Positions 44,299 through 53,090 of a stretch of DNA of 64,000 nt are shown here, piece after piece. The stretch covers positions 1,263,501-1,327,500 of the forward strand of contig NZ_CP040818.1 of the NCBI RefSeq assembly GCF_005887635.2, written 5' to 3'. The notes beneath the pieces are model-generated. The model was not told the DNA's origin and searched no databases. It saw only the letters and a program-made list of their open reading frames with translations. This stretch comes from Paroceanicella profunda (GTDB lineage: Bacteria; Pseudomonadota; Alphaproteobacteria; Rhodobacterales; Rhodobacteraceae). Position numbers and translations under genes: made by a program. Position 1 is the stretch's first letter. Every line of letters begins with the position of its first letter.

Positions 44299-45217
44299 GA
44301 GTCGGTTTTGTCTCCTCCGGTATGGTACCATACCACCATACTGCATGAAATCAAGCGGCCGCCGACCGGTGCCGCCTCCGGAGAGATGTCAGACGCGCCG
44401 GGGCAAGGCGGTGCCGCGCCTCGCTCCCGTTGACGCCATCGCCATCATCGGATCATCAGTGCCGAGGCTGCCCCGCGCGGGCGCCCTGTCGCTGCCTGGC
44501 CCGGCCTCTTCGCCCGGGTCGGGGCCGGCGGCGGCGCCCCTGCGGGCCCTCCTCCGGCGCCCCGGTCAGCCCGTATTCCGGACGTCGGGGAGGGCAGGGG
44601 CAGCCCGCCCGGCCTGCTTGCGTCCCGCCCGGGCTGCGCCCGCCTCGGAGGGGGCAAGCCCCCGCCTCGGCAGGCGCGTCGGGCCCGGTGCGGGCCCTTC
44701 CGGCCAGGCGGAACCGGCCGCGCCCTGCGGCCAGCGCCGAGCGGGGGCTCGATGCCCCCCGAGGCGCTCCGCCCGGCCGGTCCCGGATGCGTGCGCCTGA
44801 GTGCCGCGCCTCCGGTCCGGGCGGGCCTGCCTGACGGGTGGCTGCCCGGCCCGGGTGCCGTGTTCTCCCGTCACGGGATCGACCCCGGGCCGCTGCGCAC
44901 CCGCCGTCCTGCCTGTGCGCCCGGGGCCGGCATTCGGGAGGGGTGGGGTTTGCCGGGGTGGCGGGCCGTCTCTCGCTTGGCGGCCGGGCTGTGCCGGCGC
45001 GCTTGCAGCCGGTCGCGCTGCGGGTGGCGGGTGTTCTTCTCCCCATCCCGGCGGGAGATCTGCCGGCGGGACGCGGAGCGTGGGTGACGCACGGGCCCCT
45101 CAGGACGCGACCCGGGGCGGGCCATGCCCGCTGCGGCTTTGAGACGGTGTGCCCTCCCTGCTGCGTGCCGGCGGCCGGGCGGGCGGCCTTCGTGCTGGCG
45201 CAGGGCGGCGCGGGGGA
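44299..45217. other. Gene-poor GC-rich spacer
   Basis: About 920 bases. The first 35 hold the GntR operator. The rest is very GC-rich; the open frames on both strands encode proline/arginine/glycine-rich strings with no recognisable domain, so they are treated as non-coding. GC-rich hairpins occur, such as GAGGGGGC-AA-GCCCCC near 44648-44663. No tandem repeat was seen. Confidence 0.5.
44319..44334. promoter_or_regulatory. Perfect 16-bp palindrome, GntR operator candidate
   Basis: GGTATGGTACCATACC, 44319-44334, is fully self-complementary and lies 21 bases upstream of the GntR start in an AT-richer patch. The inner TGGTACCA fits the TGGT/ACCA half-sites recognised by FadR-type GntR proteins. 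Confidence 0.7.
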
Positions 45218-45970
45218 TCAGCCGATCATGCCGAGGGCGGGGAAGGTCTCCAGCAGCCAGTAGGAGAAGCGGGAGAAGCTGTCCGTCACCATCATGATGC
45301 CGACGAGGACCAGCATGCCGCCCATCACCCGCTCCACCGTGCCCATGTGGCTGCGGAAGCGGCGCATGAAGCGGGTGAAGGGGCCGATGAACAGCGCGGC
45401 GAGAATGAAGGGCACGCCGAGGCCGATGGCATAGGTGCCGAGCAGGAAGATGGCCTGGTCGGAGGCGCCCTGGGCGGCGAGGCTGAGGATGGTGCCGAGG
45501 ATGGGGCCGATGCACGGTGTCCAGCCGAAGGCGAAGGCGAGGCCGAGCACGAAGGCCCCCAGCGGCCCGCCCGCGGCACGGCCGGCGTCGAACCGCGCCT
45601 CGCGGTAGAGCAGGCCGATGCGGAACACGCCGAGGAAATGCAGCCCGAACACGATCACGACCACGCCGGCGATGCGCGAGAACCACAGCTGGTTCTGCAG
45701 GAAAGCCTGGCCGAGCGAGGAGGCCACCGCGCCCAGCAGCACGAACACCGTGGAGAGGCCCAGCACGAAGAACAGCGCCGCGGTGACCACGCGGCGGCGG
45801 TCCGGGGCGCCGTCCTCGGTCATCCGGTCCAGCGAGGTTCCGGCCATGAAGGCGAGGTAGGGCGGCACGATGGGAAGCACGCAGGGCGTGAGGAAGCTCA
45901 CGATGCCGGCCACGAGGGCGATGGCGAGCTTGATGCCTGCCGAGGCCTCGATGAAGTCTATCCCGAACAT
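45218..45970 (-). CDS. ccdA: CcdA-type thiol-disulfide membrane transporter
   Basis: 250-residue membrane protein with six helices that carries electrons from cytoplasmic thioredoxin to the periplasm for cytochrome c maturation or related reduction. The two redox cysteines are in FLTPCVLPIVPPYLAFM and GWTPCIGPILGTI, each followed by conserved prolines. GGGGAG lies before the ATG. It is isolated; no cytochrome c biogenesis genes are adjacent. Confidence 0.92.
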   Translation of the reverse strand: MFGIDFIEASAGIKLAIALVAGIVSFLTPCVLPIVPPYLAFMAGTSLDRMTEDGAPDRRRVVTAALFFVLGLSTVFVLLGAVASSLGQAFLQNQLWFSRIAGVVVIVFGLHFLGVFRIGLLYREARFDAGRAAGGPLGAFVLGLAFAFGWTPCIGPILGTILSLAAQGASDQAIFLLGTYAIGLGVPFILAALFIGPFTRFMRRFRSHMGTVERVMGGMLVLVGIMMVTDSFSRFSYWLLETFPALGMIG

Positions 45971-46706
45971 GCTCCCCCCGATGATGCTTGCCTCAGGTGA
46001 TACCGGGCGGCCGCGCCGGTGTCACCTGCACACGGCGTCACGTTTGCGTAGGACGCGGCCGGAGGCGCGGGCGGTGAGCGGCGGCGCGGCCGCCCGGTCC
46101 TTCGCCGCGAGCTGCGCGAGCGGCGGGCTCGCTTGAAGCGGGAGGCAGGGGCGTGTGATCCGCGGCGCAGGCGTGTGTGACGTGCCCCGGGGGGGCACCG
46201 GCAGCGGGGCGCAGGGGGCAAGCGGACGCGTGATCCGGCGGAGCCTTCGGCATTCCTCCCGAGCCGGGCCCGGTCCTGCGGCCCGGACCCGGCGGTGCGC
46301 CCTGCGGGCGCGCGATGCGAGAGCTGCGCGCCAGCGTGCGGAGGCAGGATGCGAGAGGTACGCGGCGCAGTCAGGGCGGGCCGGTGCGCGCAGGTCCACG
46401 GTGCATGGCGGTGCGCGCAGTCGGGCAGAGCATGGGGGTACGCGCAATCGGGCAGAGCGCGCACCTGCATGCGCAGTCCAGCGCTGCGTGCAGTCCGGCA
46501 GAACACGCACCGGCGCGGGAAGCCTGATTGCGCGCCGGTGCGCACAGGGGCAGAATTGCACGCCGGTGCGCACAGGGACAGGCAGCGCACGCCGGCTTGC
46601 GCATGGCCGGATGCTTCGTGCCGGCGGGCGCGGAGCGCGGCGCTTCGCGTCTGCCGGCGCATGAAGCCGGTGGACAGGCGCGGGCCGCCGGGCTAGGCCT
46701 TCGGGC
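45971..46706. other. Gene-poor spacer with degenerate repeats
   Basis: About 735 bases between divergent ccdA and the TusA-like gene. Frames here are Cys/Arg/Ala-rich with no domain. The 46383-46600 part is built of degenerate 27-28 base repeats, described separately; nothing else is supported. Confidence 0.5.
46383..46590. repeat. Degenerate 27-28 bp tandem repeats
   Basis: Units beginning GGTGCGCGCAG, GGTGCGCGCAG and GGTACGCGCAA start at 46383, 46410 and 46437 (27-base steps); the second and third share CGCGCA-TCGGGCAGAG. A less regular middle follows, and CGCCGGTGCGCACAGGG recurs exactly at 46533 and 46561 (28-base step). Confidence 0.7.
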
Positions 46707-46937
46707 ATGGACGAGATCACCGAACTGGACGCCCGGGGCCTGCTGTGCCCGTTGCCCGTTCTCAAGGCGCGCAAGCGGCTGCAGCCGCTGGCACCCGGCG
46801 CCCTGCTCGCCATGCTGGCGGATGACCCGGCGGCGGTGATCGACGTCCCGCATTTCTGCGCCGAGCAGGGCCATGCGCTGGTGGAGATGACCGGCGAGGG
46901 GCCGGAGCGGCGCTTCCTCATCCGCAAGGGCGGCTGA
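46707..46937 (+). CDS. TusA-family sulfur carrier protein
   Basis: 76-residue protein with the CPxP motif at the start of helix one ([18 protein letters not shown]), whose Cys carries persulfide sulfur. TusA-like proteins feed sulfur to tRNA thiolation or molybdenum cofactor enzymes; members next to no sulfur gene are hard to assign. The gene precedes gatB by 58 bases and may be cotranscribed with it. Confidence 0.9.
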   Translation: MDEITELDARGLLCPLPVLKARKRLQPLAPGALLAMLADDPAAVIDVPHFCAEQGHALVEMTGEGPERRFLIRKGG

Positions 46938-46995
46938 GTTCTTGCGGGCCGCCCGCCCCGCCGGTATGAACGGGCCGGAAACCACGGAGCCTCCG

Positions 46996-48510
46996 ATGAC
47001 CGAGCTTGCCTATCGCGACCCCGAACCGAAGATCCTCCACGGCGCCAGGGGCGACTGGGAGATTGTCATCGGCATGGAGGTGCATGCGCAGGTGCGCTCG
47101 AACGCGAAGCTGTTCTCCGGCGCCTCCACCGGCTTCGGCGCCGAGCCCAACACCCATGTGAGCCTGGTGGACGCGGCCATGCCCGGCATGCTGCCGGTGA
47201 TCAACGCCTTCTGCGTGGAGCAGGCGGTGCGCACCGGCCTCGGGCTGAAGGCGCAGATCAACCTCTTCAGCCAGTTCGACCGCAAGAACTACTTCTACCC
47301 CGACCTGCCGCAGGGCTACCAGATCTCGCAGCTCTACCACCCCATCGTGGGCGAGGGCGAGGTGCTGGTGGACATGGAGCCCGGCGTGGCGCGGCGGGTG
47401 CGCATCGAGCGCATCCACCTCGAACAGGACGCCGGCAAGTCCATCCACGACATGGACCCGGAGAACTCCTACGTCGACCTCAACCGCACCGGCGTGGCGC
47501 TGATGGAGATCGTCTCGCGGCCCGACATCCGCGGCCCGGAGGAGGCGGCGGAGTACGTGCGCAAGCTGCGCCAGATCCTGCGCTACCTCGGCACCTGCGA
47601 CGGCAACATGCAGGAGGGCTCCCTGCGCGCCGACGTGAACGTCTCCGTCTGCCAGGCCGGGGCCTACGAGAAATTCCGCGAGAGCGGCGACTTCTCCCAT
47701 CTCGGCACGCGCTGCGAGATCAAGAACATGAACTCGATGCGCTTCATCCAGGCCGCCATCGACTACGAGGCCCGCCGGCAGATCGCCATCCTGGAGGACG
47801 GCGGCAGCGTGGACCAGGAGACCCGGCTCTATGACCCGAACAAGGGCGAGACCCGCTCCATGCGCTCCAAGGAAGAGGCGCATGACTACCGCTATTTCCC
47901 CGACCCGGACCTGCTGCCGCTCACCTTCGGGCAGGACTGGGTGGACAGCATCGCCGCCACGCTGCCGGAGCTGCCGGACGCGAAGAAGGCCCGTTTCGTG
48001 CTCGATTTCGGGGTGACCGAATACGACGCCGGCGTGCTGACCGCCGACACGGTGAACGCCGCCTTCTTCGAGGAGGTGGCGCGGGGCCGCGACGGCAAGC
48101 AGGCGGCGAACTGGGTGATCAACGAGCTGTTCGGCCGGCTGAACAAGGAGGGGATCGCGGTGTCTGCCTCGCCGGTGTCGGCCGCGCAGCTCGGCGGGAT
48201 CATCGACCTGATCGCGGCGGGGGACATCTCCGGCAAGATCGCGAAGGATCTGTTCGAGATCGTCTGGGCCGAGGGCGGCGACCCGAAGGAACTGGTCGAG
48301 AGCCGGGGCATGAAGCAGGTCACCGATACCGGCGCCATCGAGGCGGCGGTGGTCGAGGTGATCGCGGCGAACCCGGAGAAGGCCGAGCAGGCGAAGGCCA
48401 AGCCTTCTATGGCGGGCTGGTTCGTGGGTCAGGTGATGAAGGCCACCGGCGGCAAGGCCAACCCCCAGGCGGTGAACGCCCTGGTGCGCGAGAAGCTCGG
48501 CATCGAGTGA
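46996..48510 (+). CDS. gatB: Aspartyl/glutamyl-tRNA amidotransferase subunit B
   Basis: 504-residue subunit of the GatCAB complex that phosphorylates and amidates Glu-tRNA(Gln) or Asp-tRNA(Asn). N-terminal cradle [12 protein letters not shown], the [19 protein letters not shown] catalytic block, [10 protein letters not shown], and a C-terminal tail domain ending [13 protein letters not shown] that contacts the tRNA. The start at 46996 is preceded by GGAG. gatC and gatA are not adjacent. Confidence 0.97.
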   Translation: MTELAYRDPEPKILHGARGDWEIVIGMEVHAQVRSNAKLFSGASTGFGAEPNTHVSLVDAAMPGMLPVINAFCVEQAVRTGLGLKAQINLFSQFDRKNYFYPDLPQGYQISQLYHPIVGEGEVLVDMEPGVARRVRIERIHLEQDAGKSIHDMDPENSYVDLNRTGVALMEIVSRPDIRGPEEAAEYVRKLRQILRYLGTCDGNMQEGSLRADVNVSVCQAGAYEKFRESGDFSHLGTRCEIKNMNSMRFIQAAIDYEARRQIAILEDGGSVDQETRLYDPNKGETRSMRSKEEAHDYRYFPDPDLLPLTFGQDWVDSIAATLPELPDAKKARFVLDFGVTEYDAGVLTADTVNAAFFEEVARGRDGKQAANWVINELFGRLNKEGIAVSASPVSAAQLGGIIDLIAAGDISGKIAKDLFEIVWAEGGDPKELVESRGMKQVTDTGAIEAAVVEVIAANPEKAEQAKAKPSMAGWFVGQVMKATGGKANPQAVNALVREKLGIE

Positions 48511-48917
48511 ACGTGACTGCCGGCCCGCCGCGGAGCAGGCCGGCGCCCCCGCCCTACCGTCAACCCAAAGCCGAGGCGCCTTGAAGCTGCGCGCCGGTTG
48601 CGCTCCGGCAAGGACCGGAGCCTTCTGTCCACGCGCACGCGCTGAGCAGGCCGGGGCGGCACGGGTGGCCAGATCCACCCCGCCCTACGAACAGTCACCT
48701 CCGGCAAGAGACGGCTCCGGCCTGTGCCAGGCGGGGGGCAGGGACTGCCGCGCAGTTGCCTCAGGCGGTTCCGGCAGAATGGACGGGCCCGCGCGGCGGT
48801 GAGCCAGCCGGGAGGTGCCGGTTACCCCCCGATCGCTTCAGGGCCCGGGCGATGCCCTCGCGGCGGCCCGGGGGGACCGCCCACCGGCAGGTGTCATGCC
48901 GGGCGCTGGCCTTCTTC
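48511..48917. other. Spacer after gatB
   Basis: About 400 bases between convergent gatB and a membrane protein gene. Apart from a GC-rich hairpin just after the gatB stop, I see no gene, repeat or RNA; frames through it are Arg/Ala/Gly-rich. Confidence 0.5.
48519..48544 (+). terminator. GC-rich hairpin after gatB
   Basis: GCCGGCC (48519-48525) pairs with GGCCGGC (48538-48544) over a 12-base loop, beginning 9 bases after the gatB stop. No T run follows, so it is only a possible terminator. Confidence 0.35.
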
Positions 48918-50303
48918 TCACCGCACGCGGACCAGGGAGGCGAAGACCCAGTTCGGCAGCGCGTCCTCGCAGCGGAGGACGTCGGAAGCGCCCTGTTGGG
49001 CTGTATTGCCGTGCCAGCACAGGGTGCCGAAGCGCGAGGCGCCAAGCATCACTTCGCCGCTCGTGCCGCCGTTCGGCCCGGAGCGGTTCGGCGTCGCGCT
49101 GGTCCGGGCGCGCAGCAGGCCGATGCTGGCGAGGTCGAAATGCCCGGTGGGCTGCAGGCCGTTCGCGGCCTGCCAGATGCGCAGCGCGCGGCGGGTTTCC
49201 GGGCCGAACAACCCGTCGGTGGAGAGCCGCGCGCCGCTGACCAGGGAAAGCCGCCGCTGCAGGTCCACCCGGGTGAGGTGGGAGCGGGTGAGGCCGGCCT
49301 CCACGGTGAGCTGGTCCAGCGGCCAGAAATCCTCCGGCAGCCGGGCGGTCCGGTCCATCAGCCGGGGGTCGATCCGGTCCGGCTCGGCGGCGGCATGGTC
49401 CAGCCGGGTGGTGAGCATCTGCCGCAGGATGGGCTCGGAGGGAGAGGGGGCGAGCGCCATGTCGACGGCGGGTGCCGGCGCGGGCTCCGGCTGCGGCCCG
49501 AGCAGAGCGGCGGCGAGGGCGAGCGCCCCGGCGCAGGCCGCGACCAGCCCCGGGAGACGCCGCGCCGGCGCCCGAAGGCGGCCTGTACCGGCGGGGTCGC
49601 CCGCCGCGCCGGGGAAAGCTGGCGCGACTGACACGGTGTCGTCACCCGACGCGGCATCCTCTTCCGCGAAGTCCATGGTGTCGGCCCCGGGTGTCTCCGA
49701 AGGCAGGAGCGGCGGCAGCCCGGGCGCCGCGGGAGCCGGAGCCTGCGCCAGGGGCCGGTCGATCGCGGAGCGTGACTGTTCGCGCATCGCCTCCGCCAGG
49801 TCGCGCATCTGGGCGAGCATGGTGCGGGTGGCCGGCGGCAGGACGGTGGCGTTCTCGTGCAGGTGGCTGTCAGTCAGCCAGGCGAGATTGCTCCAGGCGA
49901 GGTAATTGCTGGCGTTACCGTCGCCGCATGCCAGCGGAGGCAGGCCGCCGGCGGGCATGTGGGCGGCGGTTTCGGCGCCGACCATCACCGCGTCCTCCGC
50001 CGCCTGCGCGTGCTGGTCCCGCGCCGCCGTGGCGGTCGGGCGGGCGGCAGGCAGGAGGTGCAGCCTGCCGTCCCGGCCGGAACCGGCGGGGGGCGAATCA
50101 GGGTGACCGGGGCGTGCCGGCCCGTCCTCCGGCGTCTCCCGCAGGGTGCCGTGGGGCGGGGCGCAGGGCGCGCGGAACCTCGGGGGCGGCCGCGCGTCTT
50201 CCCCGCCGATTTCCCCGCAGGCGGCAGCCAGCACCTTGCCGATCTGGAGTTGCGTTGGTTTTGACATGACGACGCCCCCGCGCATGTACCCGATTTTCCG
50301 CAT
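48918..50303 (-). CDS. Single-pass membrane protein with peptidoglycan-binding domain
   Basis: Up to 461 residues; starts at 50303, 50285 or 50267 (MSKPTQLQIGKVL) cannot be separated, as none has a strong ribosome site. The N-terminal 250 residues are low-complexity and cytoplasmic by prediction, with a conserved-looking NYLAWSNLAWLTDSHLHENATVL patch. One membrane helix follows (LPGLVAACAGALALAAALLG), then a periplasmic part with a peptidoglycan-binding type repeat (VDLQRRLSLVSGARLSTDG, LFGPETRRALRIWQAANGL). It may tether the wall or sense it; no enzyme motif is visible. Confidence 0.72.
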   Translation of the reverse strand: MRKIGYMRGGVVMSKPTQLQIGKVLAAACGEIGGEDARPPPRFRAPCAPPHGTLRETPEDGPARPGHPDSPPAGSGRDGRLHLLPAARPTATAARDQHAQAAEDAVMVGAETAAHMPAGGLPPLACGDGNASNYLAWSNLAWLTDSHLHENATVLPPATRTMLAQMRDLAEAMREQSRSAIDRPLAQAPAPAAPGLPPLLPSETPGADTMDFAEEDAASGDDTVSVAPAFPGAAGDPAGTGRLRAPARRLPGLVAACAGALALAAALLGPQPEPAPAPAVDMALAPSPSEPILRQMLTTRLDHAAAEPDRIDPRLMDRTARLPEDFWPLDQLTVEAGLTRSHLTRVDLQRRLSLVSGARLSTDGLFGPETRRALRIWQAANGLQPTGHFDLASIGLLRARTSATPNRSGPNGGTSGEVMLGASRFGTLCWHGNTAQQGASDVLRCEDALPNWVFASLVRVR

Positions 50304-50436
50304 TTTCCTGCTGAGGGCTCGATGATCGCGCGATACGCGTTAATTTAAGGTTAACATCTTGGCTCCGAAGGTCGGAGCGCGATACGGTCGCCGCCGAGGC
50401 CGGCGGGCTCGAGGGTTTCAGGAAAGCGACAGTCTG

Positions 50437-50796
50437 ATGACGCAGTACGAATACAAGATCGTGGCGGCACCGCGCCGTGCACAGCGGCTGCGCGGACGCA
50501 CCGGCGCCGATCGCTTCGCGGCGACCGTGGCGGATGTCGTGAATGCGGAGGCCAGCGGCGGCTGGGAGTATTTCCGCTCCGACGCGCTGATCGAGGAGGC
50601 GCGGCAGGGCTGGTTCCGCACCCGCCAGGAGCACCGGCAGAGCCTGCTGGTGTTCCGCCGGGTGGTGGGGCAGGGCGTCGGCTCGGCCGGGCCGGAGATG
50701 GCCATCCTCGGCGCCACGGCCGCCGCTCCGGCCGAGGAGGAGGACCTGCCCTCGCTGCGCGCGCAGATCCGGGCGCGCGCCACCGACGAGGACTGA
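50437..50796 (+). CDS. Small conserved protein, DUF4177-like
   Basis: 119-residue protein starting MTQYEYKIVAAPRRAQ, with GGWEYFRSDAL and LLVFRRVVG blocks that recall the DUF4177 family and its Rhodobacterales relatives. An AGGAAAGCG site lies upstream of the ATG at 50437. It is predicted soluble with a disordered acidic C-terminus (APAEEEDLPSLRA). Function unknown. Convergent with bolA, 8 bases apart. Confidence 0.72.
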   Translation: MTQYEYKIVAAPRRAQRLRGRTGADRFAATVADVVNAEASGGWEYFRSDALIEEARQGWFRTRQEHRQSLLVFRRVVGQGVGSAGPEMAILGATAAAPAEEEDLPSLRAQIRARATDED

Positions 50797-50804
50797 GACG
50801 CCGT

Positions 50805-51074
50805 TCAGGCGGCCGCGGTGCCGTCCACGTCCAGCGCCAGCGCATGAACACTGCCGGCCAGTTCCTCGCGCAGCGCCGCGTTCACCGCGCGCTGCCGGGC
50901 AACCCTGCTCTGCCCGTTGAAGGCATCGGCCCGGATCACCACGCGAAAATGTGTTTCCCCGCCCTCGCGCCAGCCGGAATGGCCGTGGTGATGGTGACTT
51001 TCGTCAATCACATCGAGCCTTGCGGGGGCGAAGGCTGCCACCAGCTTGGTGCGGATCGTGTCTGCCATGGTCAT
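50805..51074 (-). CDS. bolA: BolA-family protein
   Basis: 89-residue BolA fold protein. The conserved DVIDESHHHHGHSGWREGGETHFRVV stretch in pattern contains the histidine cluster that helps bind a 2Fe-2S cluster with monothiol glutaredoxin; RAVNAALREEL is the C-terminal helix. GAGGTG upstream supports the ATG at 51074, with 51068 also possible. It is divergent from the J-domain gene, an arrangement frequent in this order. Confidence 0.93.
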   Translation of the reverse strand: MTMADTIRTKLVAAFAPARLDVIDESHHHHGHSGWREGGETHFRVVIRADAFNGQSRVARQRAVNAALREELAGSVHALALDVDGTAAA

Positions 51075-51183
51075 CTTTTTCACCTCATTTTCGTGCCGAT
51101 ATGTTTTACAGCCCGCCCCGACACCCTAAACTAAGGAAAGCCCCGCACGGACGGGGCCGCCCTCACCTGATAGATCTGACGCA

Positions 51184-51864
51184 ATGACTCGCCGTTCGCC
51201 ACTCGATTACGACATCTCGGTTTCCGCAGACAAGGCGCGCCGCACCCGGCAGCGCGGCATGTCGGGTGCGTTCGAATCCTCCTCGCGCGGCTGCGACCAT
51301 CCGGGCTGCGAGGCCCGCGGCACCTACCGCGCCCCGCGCAGCCCCGAGCAGATCAACGACTACTACTGGTTCTGCATAGACCATGTGCGGGAGTACAACC
51401 GGCGCTGGAACTTCTTCCAGGACCTGTCGGGCGAGGAACTGGAGCAGCAGATCGAGGCAGACCGCCTCTGGGGCCGGCCGACCTGGTCCTTCGGGCGGGC
51501 GGCGGGCGGCTCCAAGCCGATCAACCAGCACACCGACGGCCAGGCCTGGCGCCGCTTCGGCTTCTCCGACCCGATGGACGTTCTGGGCGCGAACGCCACC
51601 ATCAACCCGGGGGCCGCCCGCACCGCGGACCGCCCCACCGAGGCGCCGCGCCGCCGGATGCTGCCGGGAACCGAGCGCAGGGCGCTGGAGATCCTCGATG
51701 CCCGCGACGACATGGGCAAGCGCGATATCCGCCGGCTGTACAAGGAGCTGGTCAAGAACCTGCACCCGGACATGAACGGCGGCAGCCGCGAGGACGAGGC
51801 CCGCCTTCAGGAGGTGTTCTGGGCCTGGGACCAGATCCGCGCCTCGCGCAGCTTTCCGGACTGA
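51184..51864 (+). CDS. C-terminal J-domain protein
   Basis: 226 residues with a J domain at the C-terminus (about 155-226): helix II then the HPD signature in LVKNLHPDMNGG, which stimulates Hsp70 ATPase. The N-terminus holds a paired-cysteine segment (GCDHPGCEARGTYRAP) that could bind metal. It precedes cobS by 169 bases. A general cochaperone role is likely; a special link to cobaltochelatase is untested. Confidence 0.88.
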   Translation: MTRRSPLDYDISVSADKARRTRQRGMSGAFESSSRGCDHPGCEARGTYRAPRSPEQINDYYWFCIDHVREYNRRWNFFQDLSGEELEQQIEADRLWGRPTWSFGRAAGGSKPINQHTDGQAWRRFGFSDPMDVLGANATINPGAARTADRPTEAPRRRMLPGTERRALEILDARDDMGKRDIRRLYKELVKNLHPDMNGGSREDEARLQEVFWAWDQIRASRSFPD

Positions 51865-52033
51865 GACGGCCCTGCGCCGGGCGCCGCAACGATGACACGG
51901 ACCCGCGCCGGACCACCGGCGGGGGCGACCGGAAATGGCCCTGTCTTTCACTTGCTGCTTTGCGACATAGATCGTATGCAGAGGGTCAATGACCGGGCCT
52001 GACAGGACTCGAGACCAGAGAAACGGGACAGAC

Positions 52034-53020
52034 ATGGCGGATGGAGCGATGGAAATGGCGATGGAACCGACGGTAGAGCTGTCGGTGCGCGAAGTGTTCG
52101 GCATCGACAGCGACATGATCGTGAAGGGCTTCGAGGAGCCGACCGATCGCGTGCCCGCGAAGGACCCGACCTACCGCTTCGACCATGACACGACGCTGAG
52201 CATCCTCGCCGGGTTCAACCACAACCGCCGCGTGATGATCCAGGGCTACCACGGCACCGGCAAGTCCACGCATATCGAGCAGGTGGCCTCGCGGCTGAAC
52301 TGGCCCTGCGTGCGCGTGAACCTCGACAGCCACATCTCGCGCATCGACCTGATCGGCAAGGACGCGATCAAGCTCAAGGACGGCGTGCAGGTGACCGAGT
52401 TCCACGAGGGCATCCTGCCCTGGGCGCTGCGCAACCCGGTGGCGATCGTGTTCGACGAATACGACGCCGGCCGGCCGGACGTGATGTTCGTGATCCAGCG
52501 CATCCTGGAGGTGGACGGCAAGCTGACCCTGCTCGACCAGAACCAGGTCATCACCCCGCACCCGTATTTCCGCCTCTTCGCCACGGCCAACACCGTGGGC
52601 CTGGGCGACACGACCGGCCTCTACCACGGCACCCAGCAGATCAACCAGGGCCAGATGGACCGCTGGAGCCTGGTCGCCACGCTGAACTACCTGCCGCATG
52701 ACGCGGAGACCGAGATCGTGCTGTCGAAGAACCCGTCCTACCAGACCGAGGCCGGCCGCAAGACCATCTCGCGCATGGTCACGGTGGCGGACCTCTCGCG
52801 CTCGGCCTTCATGAACGGGGACCTCTCCACCGTGATGAGCCCGCGCACGGTGATCGCCTGGGCGCAGAACGCCGACATCTTCGGGTCGGTCGGCTTCGCC
52901 TTCCGGCTCACCTTCCTCAACAAGTGCGACGAGCTCGAGCGCTCCACCGTGGCCGAGTTCTACCAGCGCTGCTTCGGTGAGGAACTGCCGGAAAGCGCCG
53001 CTTCGCTGAGCCTCGGCTGA
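52034..53020 (+). CDS. cobS: Aerobic cobaltochelatase subunit CobS
   Basis: 328-residue AAA+ ATPase that, with CobT and CobN, inserts cobalt into hydrogenobyrinic acid diamide in aerobic cobalamin synthesis. Walker A is GYHGTGKS, Walker B is [11 protein letters not shown]. The start at 52034 ([12 protein letters not shown]) has GGGACAGAC upstream; an earlier in-frame ATG at 51989 is less likely. cobT follows after 70 bases; cobN is not in the window. Confidence 0.95.
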   Translation: MADGAMEMAMEPTVELSVREVFGIDSDMIVKGFEEPTDRVPAKDPTYRFDHDTTLSILAGFNHNRRVMIQGYHGTGKSTHIEQVASRLNWPCVRVNLDSHISRIDLIGKDAIKLKDGVQVTEFHEGILPWALRNPVAIVFDEYDAGRPDVMFVIQRILEVDGKLTLLDQNQVITPHPYFRLFATANTVGLGDTTGLYHGTQQINQGQMDRWSLVATLNYLPHDAETEIVLSKNPSYQTEAGRKTISRMVTVADLSRSAFMNGDLSTVMSPRTVIAWAQNADIFGSVGFAFRLTFLNKCDELERSTVAEFYQRCFGEELPESAASLSLG

Positions 53021-53090
53021 GGCGCGCCGCCCTCCCCGCCCGCGGGAGGGCCCGCCCCGGTCCCGGAGCCGACCCCGGAGGGTCCGTGCC

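Noticed and set aside
44430..45087. Several overlapping plus- and minus-strand frames of 100-200 codons in the GC-rich spacer.
   Set aside because: All are Pro/Arg/Gly/Ala-rich, lack good ribosome sites and show no domain.
46383..46590. Possible CRISPR array because of repeated units.
   Set aside because: Repeats are degenerate with no unique spacers of constant length and no cas genes nearby.
51268..51290. T-loop-like TTCGAATCC suggesting a tRNA.
   Set aside because: It lies inside the J-domain protein gene and no acceptor or anticodon stem can be formed around it.
51865..52033. Cobalamin riboswitch upstream of cobS.
   Set aside because: The 169-base gap shows no B12-box-like conserved core and is too short for a typical full riboswitch.
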